In this document: positions 22,786 to 34,408 of the stretch, piece after piece | Layout of the letters: every line of letters begins with the position of its first letter | How positions within the stretch are numbered: the stretch's first letter is position 1 | Origin: Sipunculus nudus | Taxonomy: Eukaryota > Annelida > Sipuncula > Golfingiida > Sipunculidae | Assembly: GCA_026874595.1 (NCBI GenBank) | Contig: CM049309.1 | Location: forward strand, 15,826,576-15,890,575 | Length of the DNA stretch: 64,000 bases | Direction: 5' to 3' | Notes under the pieces: model-generated | Told to the model about the DNA's origin: nothing | Seen by the model: only the letters and a program-made list of their open reading frames with translations | Databases searched by the model: none | Program-made: the position numbers and the translations under genes

Positions 22786-24261
22786 AATCGGGAGTTTATA
22801 ATTGACCAATAATAGCAGCTCTATAAATCATGTGATAGGCGTACAGATTTGAAGATGATAAAATCTGAGAAGGAAATTACGTGGGAGAGACATGGTTGTT
22901 GGTGTCCTCTTTAATTTTATATAGAAATACTTGCTAAACCGTTGGTGCAGCTCACCTCATCTCCAGTCTAAATATACAGCATAAAGAAGGCCTATATAAG
23001 GCCTACGAGTGTTATTGACATGCAATATAAACAATACTGTTGATTCAAAAAATTAATCGGGACTTTATTATCATGGTTTTCGTGGGTCGAGGTAATCCAC
23101 GAATTCATGATTCCAACCGTAAGAAAACAATCACACGGTCAGAGATCATCTTGATGGCAGGAGGCGGTCGACTTCATCTGTAGTTACTGCAGTTGGCTGA
23201 TGAGTTTTCAAAAATGGAACATACAACTCTTTTTTTTTAATTTATTGAATGCCATTGGTATATATGATAATGTGATGAACCATGTTTTCTGTAAATTACC
23301 TAACTTATAATGTACGTAATGTAAAAATATTCTGTTGACCATTCCATTATTTCCCCAAATATCGCACAAACAGGGCCCCTGAACCGACGATTAATGTTTA
23401 CAATCAAAGAGTATCAAAACCTTTACTTTAAACTGAAAACATTTCCCAATACTTCCTTTCTTCAACATTTCGGGTGAAACATTTAAGAACAATATCACAT
23501 TTCTATCGGGCAAAGCTGTAGTTTCGACATGTGCTCCACTAGAACGGTACACATGTTACAATGTTCATAAGCACGGTTACCGACACGGTTTTTCATTACC
23601 TTAAAAGACCAGGGGCCATGTTTTTTCATTTGCATTGTCTCGGGAAGCGAATGTCAAGAATACTTATTCCGATCACTGCCGGCTACAGTTGCGTGCTCAC
23701 GAGTGAATCATTAATAAAACATTCGTTATTTCTTAAGAATACTGCCAATAGTAATGCCAATAGCATGTTAATGTGACAGAAAACAATTAAGTAGGCCTAT
23801 GCAAATTATACGCCGCTAATTTTCAAATGAGTAAATTTCCTGTCTAGTCGGCCAAATATGTCGATTTCTAATTTTTTTTAATCTCTAAAAGGTGGCACGT
23901 TGATTCCCGCATGTCAAACGTACCTCCTGTCTCACGTGGCTACTTTCGCAATATATGAGCGCTACATGTGACTGATTGGGCTGTAAAACTTAAAGCCTTC
24001 TGTGGAACTGTGTCCAGTTATATTTTCCCTCTAATCAATTAAGGGTATATGTTTTTCTTTTCACGGCTGATTAATTTCTGTTGTAGGCTCGGACGGGGCG
24101 AGGCATGTTAGCTTAACACTGACCGATTGCATGCCAACTGTCTGATTTCGATCAGCATCTCTGTCGAGAACAGATCTATTGCGTGAATATGTTCTTGTAT
24201 TCATTGCGTAAATGAAAATATTAATAACCCATGAATTGCTTACATTTTTTCATTTTTCATA
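22786..24261. other. intergenic, nothing recognised
   Basis: No domain-bearing frame. A 46-codon frame on the - strand around 23480-23640 with CNMC has no family resemblance. Confidence 0.5.
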
Positions 24262-24580
24262 GTAGATGCACCGCGGCGTCTACATAAAAAATAGGTAAAA
24301 TGTAGTGTAGAGGGTAATATAGTCCGTTCATACATGTTGGATTAGGCTGTTTCAAGGCGAAATACATAAACATTACTGTTTTTGTGGTAAGGGCTAATAG
24401 TAATTTTTTGTAAGCATATATACGCATGTAAAACATACACAGTTGATGTTTCCTTGAAATGTAATACATTTTGATTGTTTATTTTGACAGCAGAGACAAG
24501 TAGTCCAGGTTGTCCCACAGTGCTTACCAGGAAGAGGTTCGTCTCGAGTAGAAACGACATCTGGCGGAGGATGGTGACAT
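24262..24580 (+). repeat. dispersed repeat R3, copy 4
   Basis: Blocks in order: TGTAGTGTAGAGGG, TAGTCCGTTC, CTGTTTCAAGG, ATACATAAACATTACTG, TGTTTCCTTGAAATG, GAGACAAGTAGTCC, GAGTAGAAACGACATCTGGC. Confidence 0.8.
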
Positions 24581-25239
24581 GAATAGACAGACTGATTTAC
24601 TTACAAAACAGTGAGACGTGCATTCCTGTCCGTAATAATAGGCCTTGTGGGTAATATTGCTTTCACTCGCATCGAATGGATCGTCGCATGCAGCAGCACC
24701 CTCAACCTTCCCATCATTCCCTCTCGCGTACGTGCAGTGATAACAGTCGAAGGCGTTTACGACAGCGCCACCTGGCGGAAGACAAACAAAACAAGACGTC
24801 GGGTGACAGTTTCAATTACTATAAATTTGACAGACGGCAGTTTGTGCGATGTGATATGACTAGAAGTCCCACAGACTGGTCTTTGCCTATACATCATCTG
24901 AACCCGCCCCCTGTAAAATTCGCCTGAGTCGTGTTTAATTTATTATATATAGATGCATGTATAAAGCCTAATCAAGTTTTTTCAATACTGACGATTAACT
25001 CTCAACCCCACATGTATGTATTAAAAAATATGAACACAGATCATCAGAATTAAAAATTTAAGTATCTTATTAAGGCCTACCAGGAAAATGTACGTATCGG
25101 TATCAGGCTGTGCCTTGTGCATAATTTTGTTCCCGTAATAAGGTCACAAATACCTATTTGCATAAAAATTGCTTGAATATTCCCTCATTCTTCACTGAGC
25201 GCTGATTCGGTAAATAGTTCTTGACAGTAACTAATTTAT
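24581..25239. other. intergenic, nothing recognised
   Basis: Two overlapping 82-83 codon + frames at 24611-24927 read through GC-richer DNA. They have no signal peptide, no domain and no splice context. Confidence 0.5.
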
Positions 25240-25395
25240 ATAGAAAACCGCCGCAACCTTTTCATGTAGGTTTCAGACAAAATTTTGCGGCCTGAACCCC
25301 TTATTTTGGGAAGTGGGGACCTTTGTTTAGGCTTTGGAAATAATGTAACTAGGTTGGACGCCTCTTTTTTTCCTAAAACCTGCATGAAAGGCACA
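25240..25395 (+). repeat. dispersed repeat R8, copy 1
   Basis: Shares CCGCCGCAACC, AGGTTTCAG, TTTTGCGGCCT and GGTTGGACGCCTC with 58978-59130 in the same orientation. Confidence 0.65.
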
Positions 25396-25711
25396 AGGCC
25401 GGACTTTCTATAAAGAGTACACCCTCCTAGAATATTTTGTAGAAGTGCTGCCACACAATGTGAAAATAAGGCCCTCATTGTGTTTACCAATATCATAAGT
25501 ATCATGGCTTTGAAGAAATCATACTGGGTGAGTTTAAAATGCTAGTGTTTAGTAATAAGTACCCGGTCAAGATAGACGTGTACATAAAAATGGACTGATC
25601 TACGGAAATGCTATAAATCGGTGGCTGACAGTAAATTATTCTTTGTTTCGCTGGAATGGGTTTGTTGAATATGAATGCTGCAAGGTAGAGGGACTCTGTG
25701 CATTGTATGTG

Positions 25712-25712
<1 letters not shown>
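25396..25712. other. intergenic, nothing recognised
   Basis: No feature visible. Confidence 0.5.

Positions 25713-25780
<68 letters not shown>
25713..25780. repeat. (TA)n microsatellite
   Basis: Pure alternating AT, about 68 bp, the longest of its kind in the window. Confidence 0.97.
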
Positions 25781-25785
<5 letters not shown>

Positions 25786-26328
25786 CGTATATTTATATAT
25801 ACATGTATATATATTAATTATATCAATATTTACAATTTAATGTCCGGCCAAGCAGGGGAGCGACTGATTGAACTTGAAATTAATTAGTTTATGTTGTGTT
25901 GAACAGAAGCTTGTTTTATGTAATTGTGCCAAATTGAACAAAACAATGATTTCCGGAAGTATTCAAACCTTACTCTTGTTTTTTAAACCGTGCTTAATAT
26001 GAAACTGCTAATTTAGTTTTCTATTGGACATTGTGTGTAATGTAAAGTCAAATGTAATTTATACACCCTTAAATTATGGTAAATAAGAACATACCGGAAT
26101 CGGTTTGTACTCATCATGAACTTCCTCAAATTAAATACTGCTAAGGAACGTAGATGCAATATACGCAAGGGAACGCTCATTCCAATAAAGGATTTTATTT
26201 AGTTTCACTATTAATTTAATCTAATTATGTTACAATGTAAAAAAACAGGAACCTACAGAGTTGGTTAAGGTTGAGGGCCAGTTGAGGATATGCCAACAGT
26301 AATAGTGACTAGAATTATGGATTCTAAC
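25781..26328. other. intergenic, nothing recognised
   Basis: A+T-rich with no coding signal. Confidence 0.5.
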
Positions 26329-26709
26329 GCATGCAGGCCTCCACCATCTGGGAGGACCTTAATGTGGGGTACTCCGCAAACTCGTGTTTCATTCACTTAT
26401 TGACCCATATTCCCAGAGTATGTGGTGCATATGTTCCCTAAGAAGTGTTTGGATTCACTCATTCGGCCCATATTCCCATGTTCAATCGGCATATGTGACT
26501 GCATATTTGTGAATATTCTTGGAACTCCTTCCTGGATACGGATCATCAAAATCTAATCGATTCTCTATTGGCACCTTCCCGAGCCGCGATGAATACTAGT
26601 ATTCACGAGATAACATTCATGATTGAATGAGTTATTTTATGAACACACACACAGACACACGCACATACGATCGGGATTGAATGCCTATACCTCCTGGTGG
26701 ATGCAATAA
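26329..26709 (+). repeat. dispersed repeat R2, copy 4 (longest, with an internal duplication)
   Basis: Starts GCATGCAGGCCTCCACCATC and ends CTCCTGGTGGATGCAATAA. The ATTCACTTATT..CCCATATTCCCA block occurs twice (near 26390 and 26455), suggesting an internal duplication. The centre AATCTAATCGATTCTCTATT is present. Confidence 0.75.
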
Positions 26710-26823
26710 TATAAAAGAAACTAAGTAATAGTAATAATAATAATAAAGAATAAAATAATATTGTAACAATAACAGTAATAGATGGATTAAACAGTAATAG
26801 TAAGGCAAAAAACAAATAAAATA

Positions 26824-27111
26824 AAAAGGTATGGTTCTCAGGCACTTTTTTTCAGAAATCAGTGCAGGCGGGCGGTATTTTATTTTTGAATTTTTTTTTG
26901 TATTTTTCGATAAAAATGTCATATGATCAGGAAAAGCATGAAAATAACAATTGTTTTCTGCTTAACAGGTAAAAACACTACATATTAAAGATAATTGTAT
27001 CAAAGTTGTATTATTTTATCTTCTAGTAGGATGAAAACCAAAATAAAAATGTTTGATGCGGGGGGGGGGGGGTTAAAATTGATGCGGCGGTGCCTGAGAA
27101 CCATACCTTTT
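26824..27111. mobile_element. MITE with perfect 22-bp terminal inverted repeats
   Basis: The left end (26824-26845) contains AAAGGTATGGTTCTCAGGC and is mirrored without mismatch at 27090-27111. The interior (about 245 bp) is A+T-rich with a G run at 27060-27072. The perfect ends suggest a young insertion. No target-site duplication could be fixed because both flanks are A/T-rich. No coding capacity. Confidence 0.75.
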
Positions 27112-27439
27112 ATTTTTTGGGCCTAAATAGAACTCCTGTAATAGCACTCACCTCTGGTGAAGGGAGAGAATTGTTTAAACCAATATTTATTCAAATTTGA
27201 GCACCTGCATGATAAGGTCATTGTCATGGACGTTCAGCGTCATTGCCAACACGTATTCATCGTTTATCGTTACAACTCTTAAGTTCTATACCTGACATGC
27301 ACAAACAAGTATCTGCATTTTAAATCAGGCTATACTTTTTAGTTCCTGGTGTAAGGTTACAGTTTGAGTTACACTGTCAAAATAGTTGCAGTAACGCGAT
27401 AATGATTTTCCGACTGACTGACTGAAAATGAAGTCGGCG
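27112..27439. other. intergenic; a 32-codon frame on the - strand noted but not called
   Basis: 27187-27285 (-) is open from an AG-preceded AAC to TAA and reads NLRVVTINDEYVLAMTL at its start. It looks peptide-like, but no partner exon was found. Confidence 0.3.
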
Positions 27440-27722
27440 CTCGAGCCAATCACAGGTCTCCGGAAAATCCGGCCCGCACTGCAACGACAAATTTTGACAG
27501 ATTGAGTCGGTATACAGTTAGATATTTAAGGCGAAAATAGAAGATACTGATAGAGTTGGCGATCGTAGTGAGAGATGGTGGAGGAAGCCGGAGAACCCGG
27601 AGAGAACCACCGACCTTAGACGGGCAACTACAACCCATTCTCATGGTAGCACCTGGGATCTAACCCGGGTCGCCAGCAGAAAAGGCTGAACGTTTCACCG
27701 CTCAGATGTCCAGGCCCCATAC
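27440..27722 (-). repeat. tRNA-derived SINE (family S2)
   Basis: On the - strand a tRNA-like head has an A-box-like GACATCTGAGCGGTG and a B-box-like CCCGGGTTAGATCCC. It is followed by GGTGGTTCTCTCCGGGTTCT and CCGGCTTCCTCC, a body motif common in invertebrate SINEs. The tail is not defined. Confidence 0.6.
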
Positions 27723-28140
27723 TGATATTCCTTTTTTTTGTAACATTGTCATCCTCAAAGGTTGTATCTTAGTTAAGTAGTCAAGCCTTGCCAATAAATC
27801 CACAGTTTATGTTTTACAATTTTTTAGTCTCTTCACAATGATCTGGTAGATATATGATGTGTCCCTGCTTTGTTTTAGCTGGTTTTACTTTTTCGAGTGT
27901 TTACATGAAATAATCCAATCAGCAGCTGTCAGATGAGGCTATTTTTGCATGACACCAGTAACCTTGACTGCCATAAGTAGGTCTGATGATGTTGTAAAAT
28001 GCAGACTGATCCGACCTGTGGTCACACACCATTTTTAGAGATGGTTTTCTTAAAAGTCTTACATTTCCTGCAAATGAAACCTGCAAATGTAAGGGACCAC
28101 CTCGTTTGGTCTTAAAGAATATGTATATACATAAACTTTT
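27723..28140. other. flank with weak repeat similarity
   Basis: 27905-28025 resembles 28610-28740 across the SINE (ATCCAATCAGCAGCTGTCA against ATCCAAGCAGTGATTGCA, then AACCTTGACTGCCAT against AATGACCTTGAGCGTCAT). This suggests an older repeat or duplication on each side of the SINE. Confidence 0.35.
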
Positions 28141-28478
28141 CTATAAAATATCTTTGTTAGAGGTAACCGCCGCCATTTTGTAATGCTACCTTAACTAAGT
28201 TAGTACATCTGCAGAATTCCATTCTGTTTCGGACTACACACTTCCTCTCATATGGTGGTGTATACCAGGCCCGGTGTTAACTGTACCCTTATTGTGCACT
28301 TCCCCCCATGACGAGCGACCCCCGGAAGGCAAGTGACATTAAGCCCACAGAGCGCTTACACCCTGCTTGGGTCGGACCGACTGAAATAAATCTCACCGCT
28401 CCGGCTGAGATTTGAACTCACCATCTCCTAGCTTTGAGTACTGTGCTCTACCCCTTGACCACACAGGCCGAGAGTTTA
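28141..28478 (-). repeat. tRNA-derived SINE (family S1), copy 1
   Basis: On the - strand the head has an A box (TGTGTGGTCAAGGGGTAGAG) and a B box (GTGAGTTCAAATCTCAG). The body runs through GGGCCTGGTATACACC to the conserved tail GGAATTCTGCAGATGTAC, TTAGTTAAGGTAGC and GGTTACCTCTAACAAAG. Another copy lies at 46485-46908 (+) and a partial one at 59162-59468 (-). Confidence 0.75.
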
Positions 28479-29539
28479 CATTTCCCAAGTTACGTTTGCC
28501 TACTTATTGGACTCTTTTTCCTCTGAGTAATCAAATTAATCTATATCTATGTAGGAAGCAGCTATTTTTGTTTTGGTTGGTTTAGTTTGTTTTTTTTTTG
28601 CAGTGTTAACGCATACATGCTATCATCCAAGCAGTGATTGCAAAATGAGACTGATTTTACAGGTAACAATGACCTTGAGCGTCATACGTAGCTTTCAGAT
28701 GCTGCATGTGCTGCAAAGACTGTTTTCTAAGAATTTTAATTAATTTCAAAATGTGGTAGGTAGGTATTGTTCTTAACTTGTTGTATACTGTGCTCGATCC
28801 TTAGGTTCCCTTGGCAACTTACAATTTTGCAATTAATGCTCCTTTTGAAAAAAATATATATTCTCTATAATTAGATGGACAGAATTTGTAAAAAAAAATT
28901 AAAAGTCAATCTTGATTAATCGTTGTCTTTTTATAATATCATTGTGGAAACGTTAACCCACGCGATGTCCGCCATGTTAAATTCAGAATTTCAGGAATAA
29001 GACATGTAGAGCAATTACTAAAATTAAAAAAAAGTGTATATTATACATCCTTGAGCAAAATATATACATTATATAAACACTGTCGACATTAAATATTGCT
29101 TCAATTAGTTCTAATAAACGACTTGTTTTCAGTCAAGATCAAACTCAACAATAATGAAACCGAGTAGTTTAACGTTTTAATTACCTTCGATATGGGAAGG
29201 GTAAAAAAAACACATTGCATGCTGGGATGTGATTTGTATATCGGGGACACGCCACTTCTTGAATCTCCATCTTATGAAAGTTAACTAATGCATCCGATAC
29301 ATCAAACTTTGTGACTTAAATGATAGCCATGGCTTTATTAATATATCTTTAGCCGAATTCCCCAGGATTTATAGTATATAGTTTCAATTAAATCACCAAT
29401 GTTTAAACGCCCAGGCACGGCCCAATTTTTTATACTTAAGTATCCAAACGCTAAAGGAACTAGCGCAATTTAGGCAGTCTTACGATATAGAGTCTCCGAC
29501 CAGCGTCAGATTGCCTTTAAATCTTGTATGTTGCGGAGC
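28479..29539. other. intergenic, nothing recognised
   Basis: No coding signal. Weak repeat similarity at 28610-28740 is described in the entry for 27723-28140. Confidence 0.5.
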
Positions 29540-30035
29540 ACTTTAATGCTTTATGAAGATGCAAGTATTTTCGATAACTTTGACAACGCCTCGTGAACTA
29601 CAAATACGCAGTCACATTTAACAAGAACAATCGTCAGTTGCGATTATGTACTTTATAACAACCACTAATATGTACGAGGAAATTCCCTTTTTCATTCAGC
29701 ATATTGGTAAATCCCTCTGCACATGTGTTGAATTTCTTACCGAATGAACATGTTCGGCACGGGCCACTGGACGACGGCCTATTCCCCCCCCCCCCCCCAC
29801 ACGCACACACAAACTGACTTGTCACCTTAAAGAAGAATTTAGACTTTGGTTGGTGGGCACATATGTATTTTTTTGCGCTAATCCATAACTCTTAGCCAGC
29901 TGCAAAGATTACTGAGTATATAACCACAGTATTTATGCCATAAGAGGGATTGGTGTTGAATTGCTTTCCCAGGTATGAGTTGTGTCACGACTCAATACAG
30001 TCTTAACAGTCTATTGAGTCGTGCATTCACGGCAA
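29540..30035 (+). repeat. dispersed repeat R1, copy 1 (uninterrupted)
   Basis: Blocks GCAAGTATTTTCGATAACTT, ACAACGCCTCGTG, TACGCAGTCAC, TTGGTAAATCCCTCTGCA, CACTGGACGACGGCC, CCCAGGTATGAGTTGTGTCA and TTCACGG recur in order at 42445-42550 and 45700-46070. There they are split by the CR1-like element. A C run lies at about 29786-29799. Confidence 0.75.
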
Positions 30036-30430
30036 TAATTAAACAGGCTTACAATTCTCGGTCTTGACCTAAAGATAAAGATTTAGAAGTCAAGGACTCC
30101 TTAAGAATAAAATATCTGAGACCCGAAATAAAATCAGGAAAATCTAAAGTCATCAAGCATGCTTTATGGTTTTTATCACGTGTGTCTGCGTCGTCGAGAC
30201 AAATTAAGCCCATGCAGGAACTTTGTGAACCGTAATGGGTTATATCAATGCAGTCGTGCAATTTATGGTATATTTATATCACTGTTATTTCTATCACGGT
30301 TATGATTTTGTTCATAGCATTTATACGTGATACTTATCCATGGTTTAATATACGCAATATCCTGTTACCCATTTGATAAACTCAGGCCTTGAGGCAATGT
30401 TTTTATTCGTATTTGTAGTAATTCAATTAT
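30036..30430. other. intergenic, nothing recognised
   Basis: No feature visible. The 70-codon - frame at 30049-30261 has no domain. Confidence 0.5.
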
Positions 30431-30502
30431 TTGTTGTATGACCTATTATTATAACAACGTGACTGCGCGGCCACGTGACTCAGAAAAGAGTTACACACAC
30501 AT

Positions 30503-30544
<42 letters not shown>

Positions 30545-30640
30545 GTATATGTATTTCATTTGTTGTATGACCTATTATTATAACAACGTTACCGCGCGGC
30601 CATGTGACTCAGAAAAGAGCTACATACACACACACACACA
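30431..30640 (+). repeat. tandem duplication (129-bp period) with internal (TA)n
   Basis: Two copies start at 30431 and 30560 with TTGTTGTATGACCTATTATT, then ATAACAACGT, a GCGCGGCCA block and CTCAGAAAAGAG. Each is followed by CA/TA dinucleotide repeats. Confidence 0.85.
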
Positions 30641-30670
30641 TATATATATAAATACACATACCTACATACA

Positions 30671-30674
<4 letters not shown>

Positions 30675-30729
<55 letters not shown>

Positions 30730-30875
30730 TAACCTCTCCTGACGGGCACCTCTGTACTAAAGGCACCTCCTATTTACGGCCACTTATGGGCAGTCCTTTG
30801 AAAGTAGGTCCCGAAATCCATAACCTCCTTACTAAAGACACCTGTCTATTGGGGACAAAATATATATATTGCTTA

Positions 30876-30938
<63 letters not shown>
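30675..30938. repeat. two (TA)n tracts bracketing a MITE-like segment
   Basis: (TA)n at about 30675-30726 and 30874-30938 flank CTCCTGACGGGCACCTCTGT, ACTAAAGGCACCTCC and GGGACAAAAT. The segment between resembles the ACTAAAGGGCACC-type ends of small elements, but no clean terminal repeat was found. Confidence 0.6.
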
Positions 30939-30944
<6 letters not shown>

Positions 30945-33900
30945 TTGCTACATAAATTCTACAGGTGGACTATTTCGGCTGGCTTTGTGACGTCATCCGG
31001 ACTTCTCTGGCTTTAGCCGGTTATCCTATCAGCCGGATTACTTGGGTAAGCCCCTGTTTCTGTCTGAATGCCTAGACATTGTCATTGGAGACGGGTCACA
31101 GGTAATGAGCTTTCTTTAGTCAATAAGATATTTATCGATTTGCTGCGTCCTAAAAGATTCCTCATATTTAGGTAATATTTTCGTTTGAAAGGCTAACACT
31201 TATTGTTATCTTGAAAATCAATGTACTACTAGGTTATTTTCATGCCGACCCCAGGAAAGAAAGTCCAAGCTGCCGTGAACTTTATTTTGCTTAAAACTGT
31301 TTTTTTTTAATTATATCTTGTCAAGGATGGTGTTATGTTTCCCCTAGATTCGTTGGTTTGTTTTATTTGATTGATACACAAAAAATGATGAATGGATTTT
31401 GATGAAATGGTGTGGAGAATAAGGCTAACACCAAAGGAACAATTAATTAAATTTTCGCAGTATAACCTGGATTACAATATTGTATATTCAATTCAAAGGA
31501 TTACATACCAATATGACACAGGGAGGTTCTTTTTTCCACCGCTAGGCCTGTATGTGTTACTGAAGCGTGACTTTGTAGTACCACACATGAACGCCTGATA
31601 TGTAGGATTATTCCTTTGGTAGTCGTTCACGCACACAAGCAACACACATTTAGTTTAAAGGGACCTATCTCATACAGATATGCTGGATAAACATAATATA
31701 AAGTGTCTTCTTAAAGTATCATGGCATCTGCCAATATATGTATTTCGCTCTAAAACTGTTTCTTTCTAATACATGGATGGAAATACGTTTGCACCGGGCG
31801 CGATCAGTGGCACGTAACATACACATAGGCCGCAAGCAAATTGGTTACTGTACCTTCACCGTTACTTTTCAGATTCACAAATATTTTTTTTCAGGTTTCA
31901 AATCGGATTTTCCTATTTTTTTCGTTTCTTCTCCTTGTTTGGAAGCTGTCGCGCATGCGCAGATTGGACGAATGGTCATGCAGTCTTGTTATTGTGAACA
32001 AACACACATGGAATCTGTTTACCCATACACAGAACCAAATAACGTACAAAACATGAATTGAGATAGTAAGTCCGCATGAAGAGATGGTGGTTTTGCTAGG
32101 AAAACTCAATATTCAGCCAAAATGAACTAAAAGCCTGCGATGTTATACATATTATTGAACTTGTTTTTGTATCGTTAATCTTAAATTTATCAATGGAAGA
32201 GGCAATAAAATTGAGCAGACAGAAAGGTCTTGGGATTTTCAATTTAGGGTAACATGTGTACATTAAAATCGTGTTCACTCTAACTGTGTGCTTAGTGTAA
32301 CTCAATAAAAAAAAAGTTTTTACTCATTTTCAATGATAAAACTCATTATAACACAGTCAATTCATCGCTACATATACACTAAAACAGAACACTGCACAAG
32401 CTTTAAAGTGATATGTATACTTTATGGTGTCTATTGTAAAGCAAAACTACTCGGGAGGGATTTTATTAAAAGTTTTTATTGTTGTCAAAAATGTTTCCTT
32501 ATTTTTGTGATAAACTTAAAGCTACCTGATACATTTGATAACAAGTCAGTAAAGGCATTTTATAATTAAGTGTATATATAGAATTCTTCTGTTCAATCTA
32601 AGTCCTTATTTAAAAGGTTGTGACCTGTATGACAGTATTAAACTTTAAATAAAAATTATATATTATTCTTTGCATTGTGTGATTGCATATATCCTCTTTG
32701 AAAACATGATGTCTTTAATGGGCCATGGACCTATTTAAAAAAAGTAGGTGCATCGTATTTGAATTTACGAGTAAGAACACACGGTTGAATAAAATAATAG
32801 CACATTTTCAACTGCATTCATTGAAACCCGGAGGCTTACTGAATTTCCGCGAAACGTTCTCAAACTTTCTTTTTATTTGCTTTGCAAAATAGCATGCAAA
32901 GAATCAAATGATCAGAAAGGTTTAACGGATTTAAAAAGTGCTGAGCTCGTTATTAGATCTTTTGACTTCCTGTAGCGGAGTAAAAGGATGTCGTCTGGAC
33001 GATACTTACCTTTCACTAAAAGACTCACGGTAACAACAACCATTCAGCGTTTAATACATTGGTCGTTTACGAAACTAATCCAAAACCACTGACACCATTT
33101 ATTCGACGAAGATATCGTGACATTCACTTGATTGCATTTCATGAATACTTCTAAAGTACATGAGGTTTCCTTCCAGTTAATTAAGCTATTTTTGTTGTAA
33201 TTTATATTTTTGAAATTAAATTAAAAGACAGACAGACAGACAGGTACTTAATTGATTGCCTTAATAAATAAATCCCAAAGAAAATAAATGGTGTTTCTTT
33301 CCAGTTAATTAAGTAATTTGTTATCATTTATTTTTTTTTAAATTTGATTGGTAAGTTGCAAAATTGAAAAATATCGCAACATTTTTGTTTGTACCAAATG
33401 ACGCAATTAATGTACTATTTAACGTTTTTTTAGAATATCCTCTACATTAAAAATAATGACGATGATTTTTTTTTGGGGGGGGGGGGAGGGGGGTCCACAA
33501 AAGACAGACTCCTTCGCCAAGAAGTTGTCACTACATCCGATTGCTCCCAATGAATATTAAATCACCTTCATCCGAAGTTTGATTTCTAAACTTAAGGGTA
33601 TATATATTCAAGCCGGGGTGAAGATGACCGAAAGTAAATAAAGTAAAACAGTAGAAATGCAAATGTGGTAAATAAAATGGTATACTCTTTGAATTCAGTC
33701 ACTGTGGAAGGAAAGCTGAAGGAGAGTTTCCAGGTGAACGTGCTCTAAGAGAGACTGGATGAATTTCTGTTGAGTAACAAAGTCAAAGGAGTTATTTCTA
33801 AAGAAAAATACTAAATGGATAAAGCCCGTCCTCTGAGAAAACTGCAAAACTGGATATATCCTACAGTTTATCTGTCTCCGAAATCATGCTCGTGCATTAT

Positions 33901-34177
33901 GCATTATTATTTCTCACACAGAATTAGGTCCTGCGGCGCCCAAACTAGTACTGCCGTTCTACACATTAACGTCGCACCGTTTCTCCTGACAAAGAGTACT
34001 TTGATAATTTTCCATAAGTACATACGCTTTACTCAAAGCCATCCCACACTTCTAGCACAAGTGGTATGAATCTAATAAATAACGAAATGATCTGAATAAA
34101 AACTAAACTTAAGACTCAAGAACAGACAATAGTATTTAACATCACTACATATACTCGCCACCACTGAATTTTACTAC
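30939..34177. other. 3.2 kb intergenic, no gene supported
   Basis: Open frames at 31738-32061 (+) and 31891-32109 (-) overlap on opposite strands. The + one follows a good acceptor-like TTTTTTTTCAG but ends without a domain. The span also holds a GACAGACAGACAGACAG run near 33228-33242 and a G-rich run at about 33474-33492. Confidence 0.5.
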
Positions 34178-34408
34178 CACCGCCAGGGGGTATGCGTTCA
34201 TTCCCTTTCAGGTGTGTGTCTTTGTGCGTGTGTTTGTTCATAACATAACTCACGCAATCATGAAAAAAAAAATCCATGAAATTTTAAGGGCGCCTCGGGA
34301 ATGGGCCAATGAAGAACCGATTAGATTTTAGTGTGGCTCTGGCGCATTATCCGGATTCAATAAGGATTCACATAAAAGACCGTCCACATGGTGGAGGCCT
34401 GCACTCTT
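34178..34408 (-). repeat. dispersed repeat R2, copy 5
   Basis: Inverted copy. Read on the - strand it has GCAGGCCTCCACCATG, the AATCTAATCGGTTCTTCATT block, GGCCCATTCCCGAG, TGATTGCGTGAGTTA and GAATGAACGCATACCCCC. Confidence 0.75.

Noticed and set aside
27187-27285. 32-codon peptide-like frame on the - strand
   Set aside because: The acceptor is weak, no upstream exon is found, and the frame is short enough to be chance.
29634-29825. Cys-containing - frame resembling an LU start (GPCRTCSF)
   Set aside because: The same codons recur in repeat R1 at 45740-45830, so it is repeat sequence and not a Ly6 exon 2.
30438-31016. 192-codon + frame
   Set aside because: Mostly (TA)n translated as YIYI, plus a duplicated segment. 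No real protein.
31738-32109. Overlapping + and - frames with a good acceptor
   Set aside because: The + frame lacks a domain and conserved cysteine spacing; opposite-strand overlap suggests composition effects.
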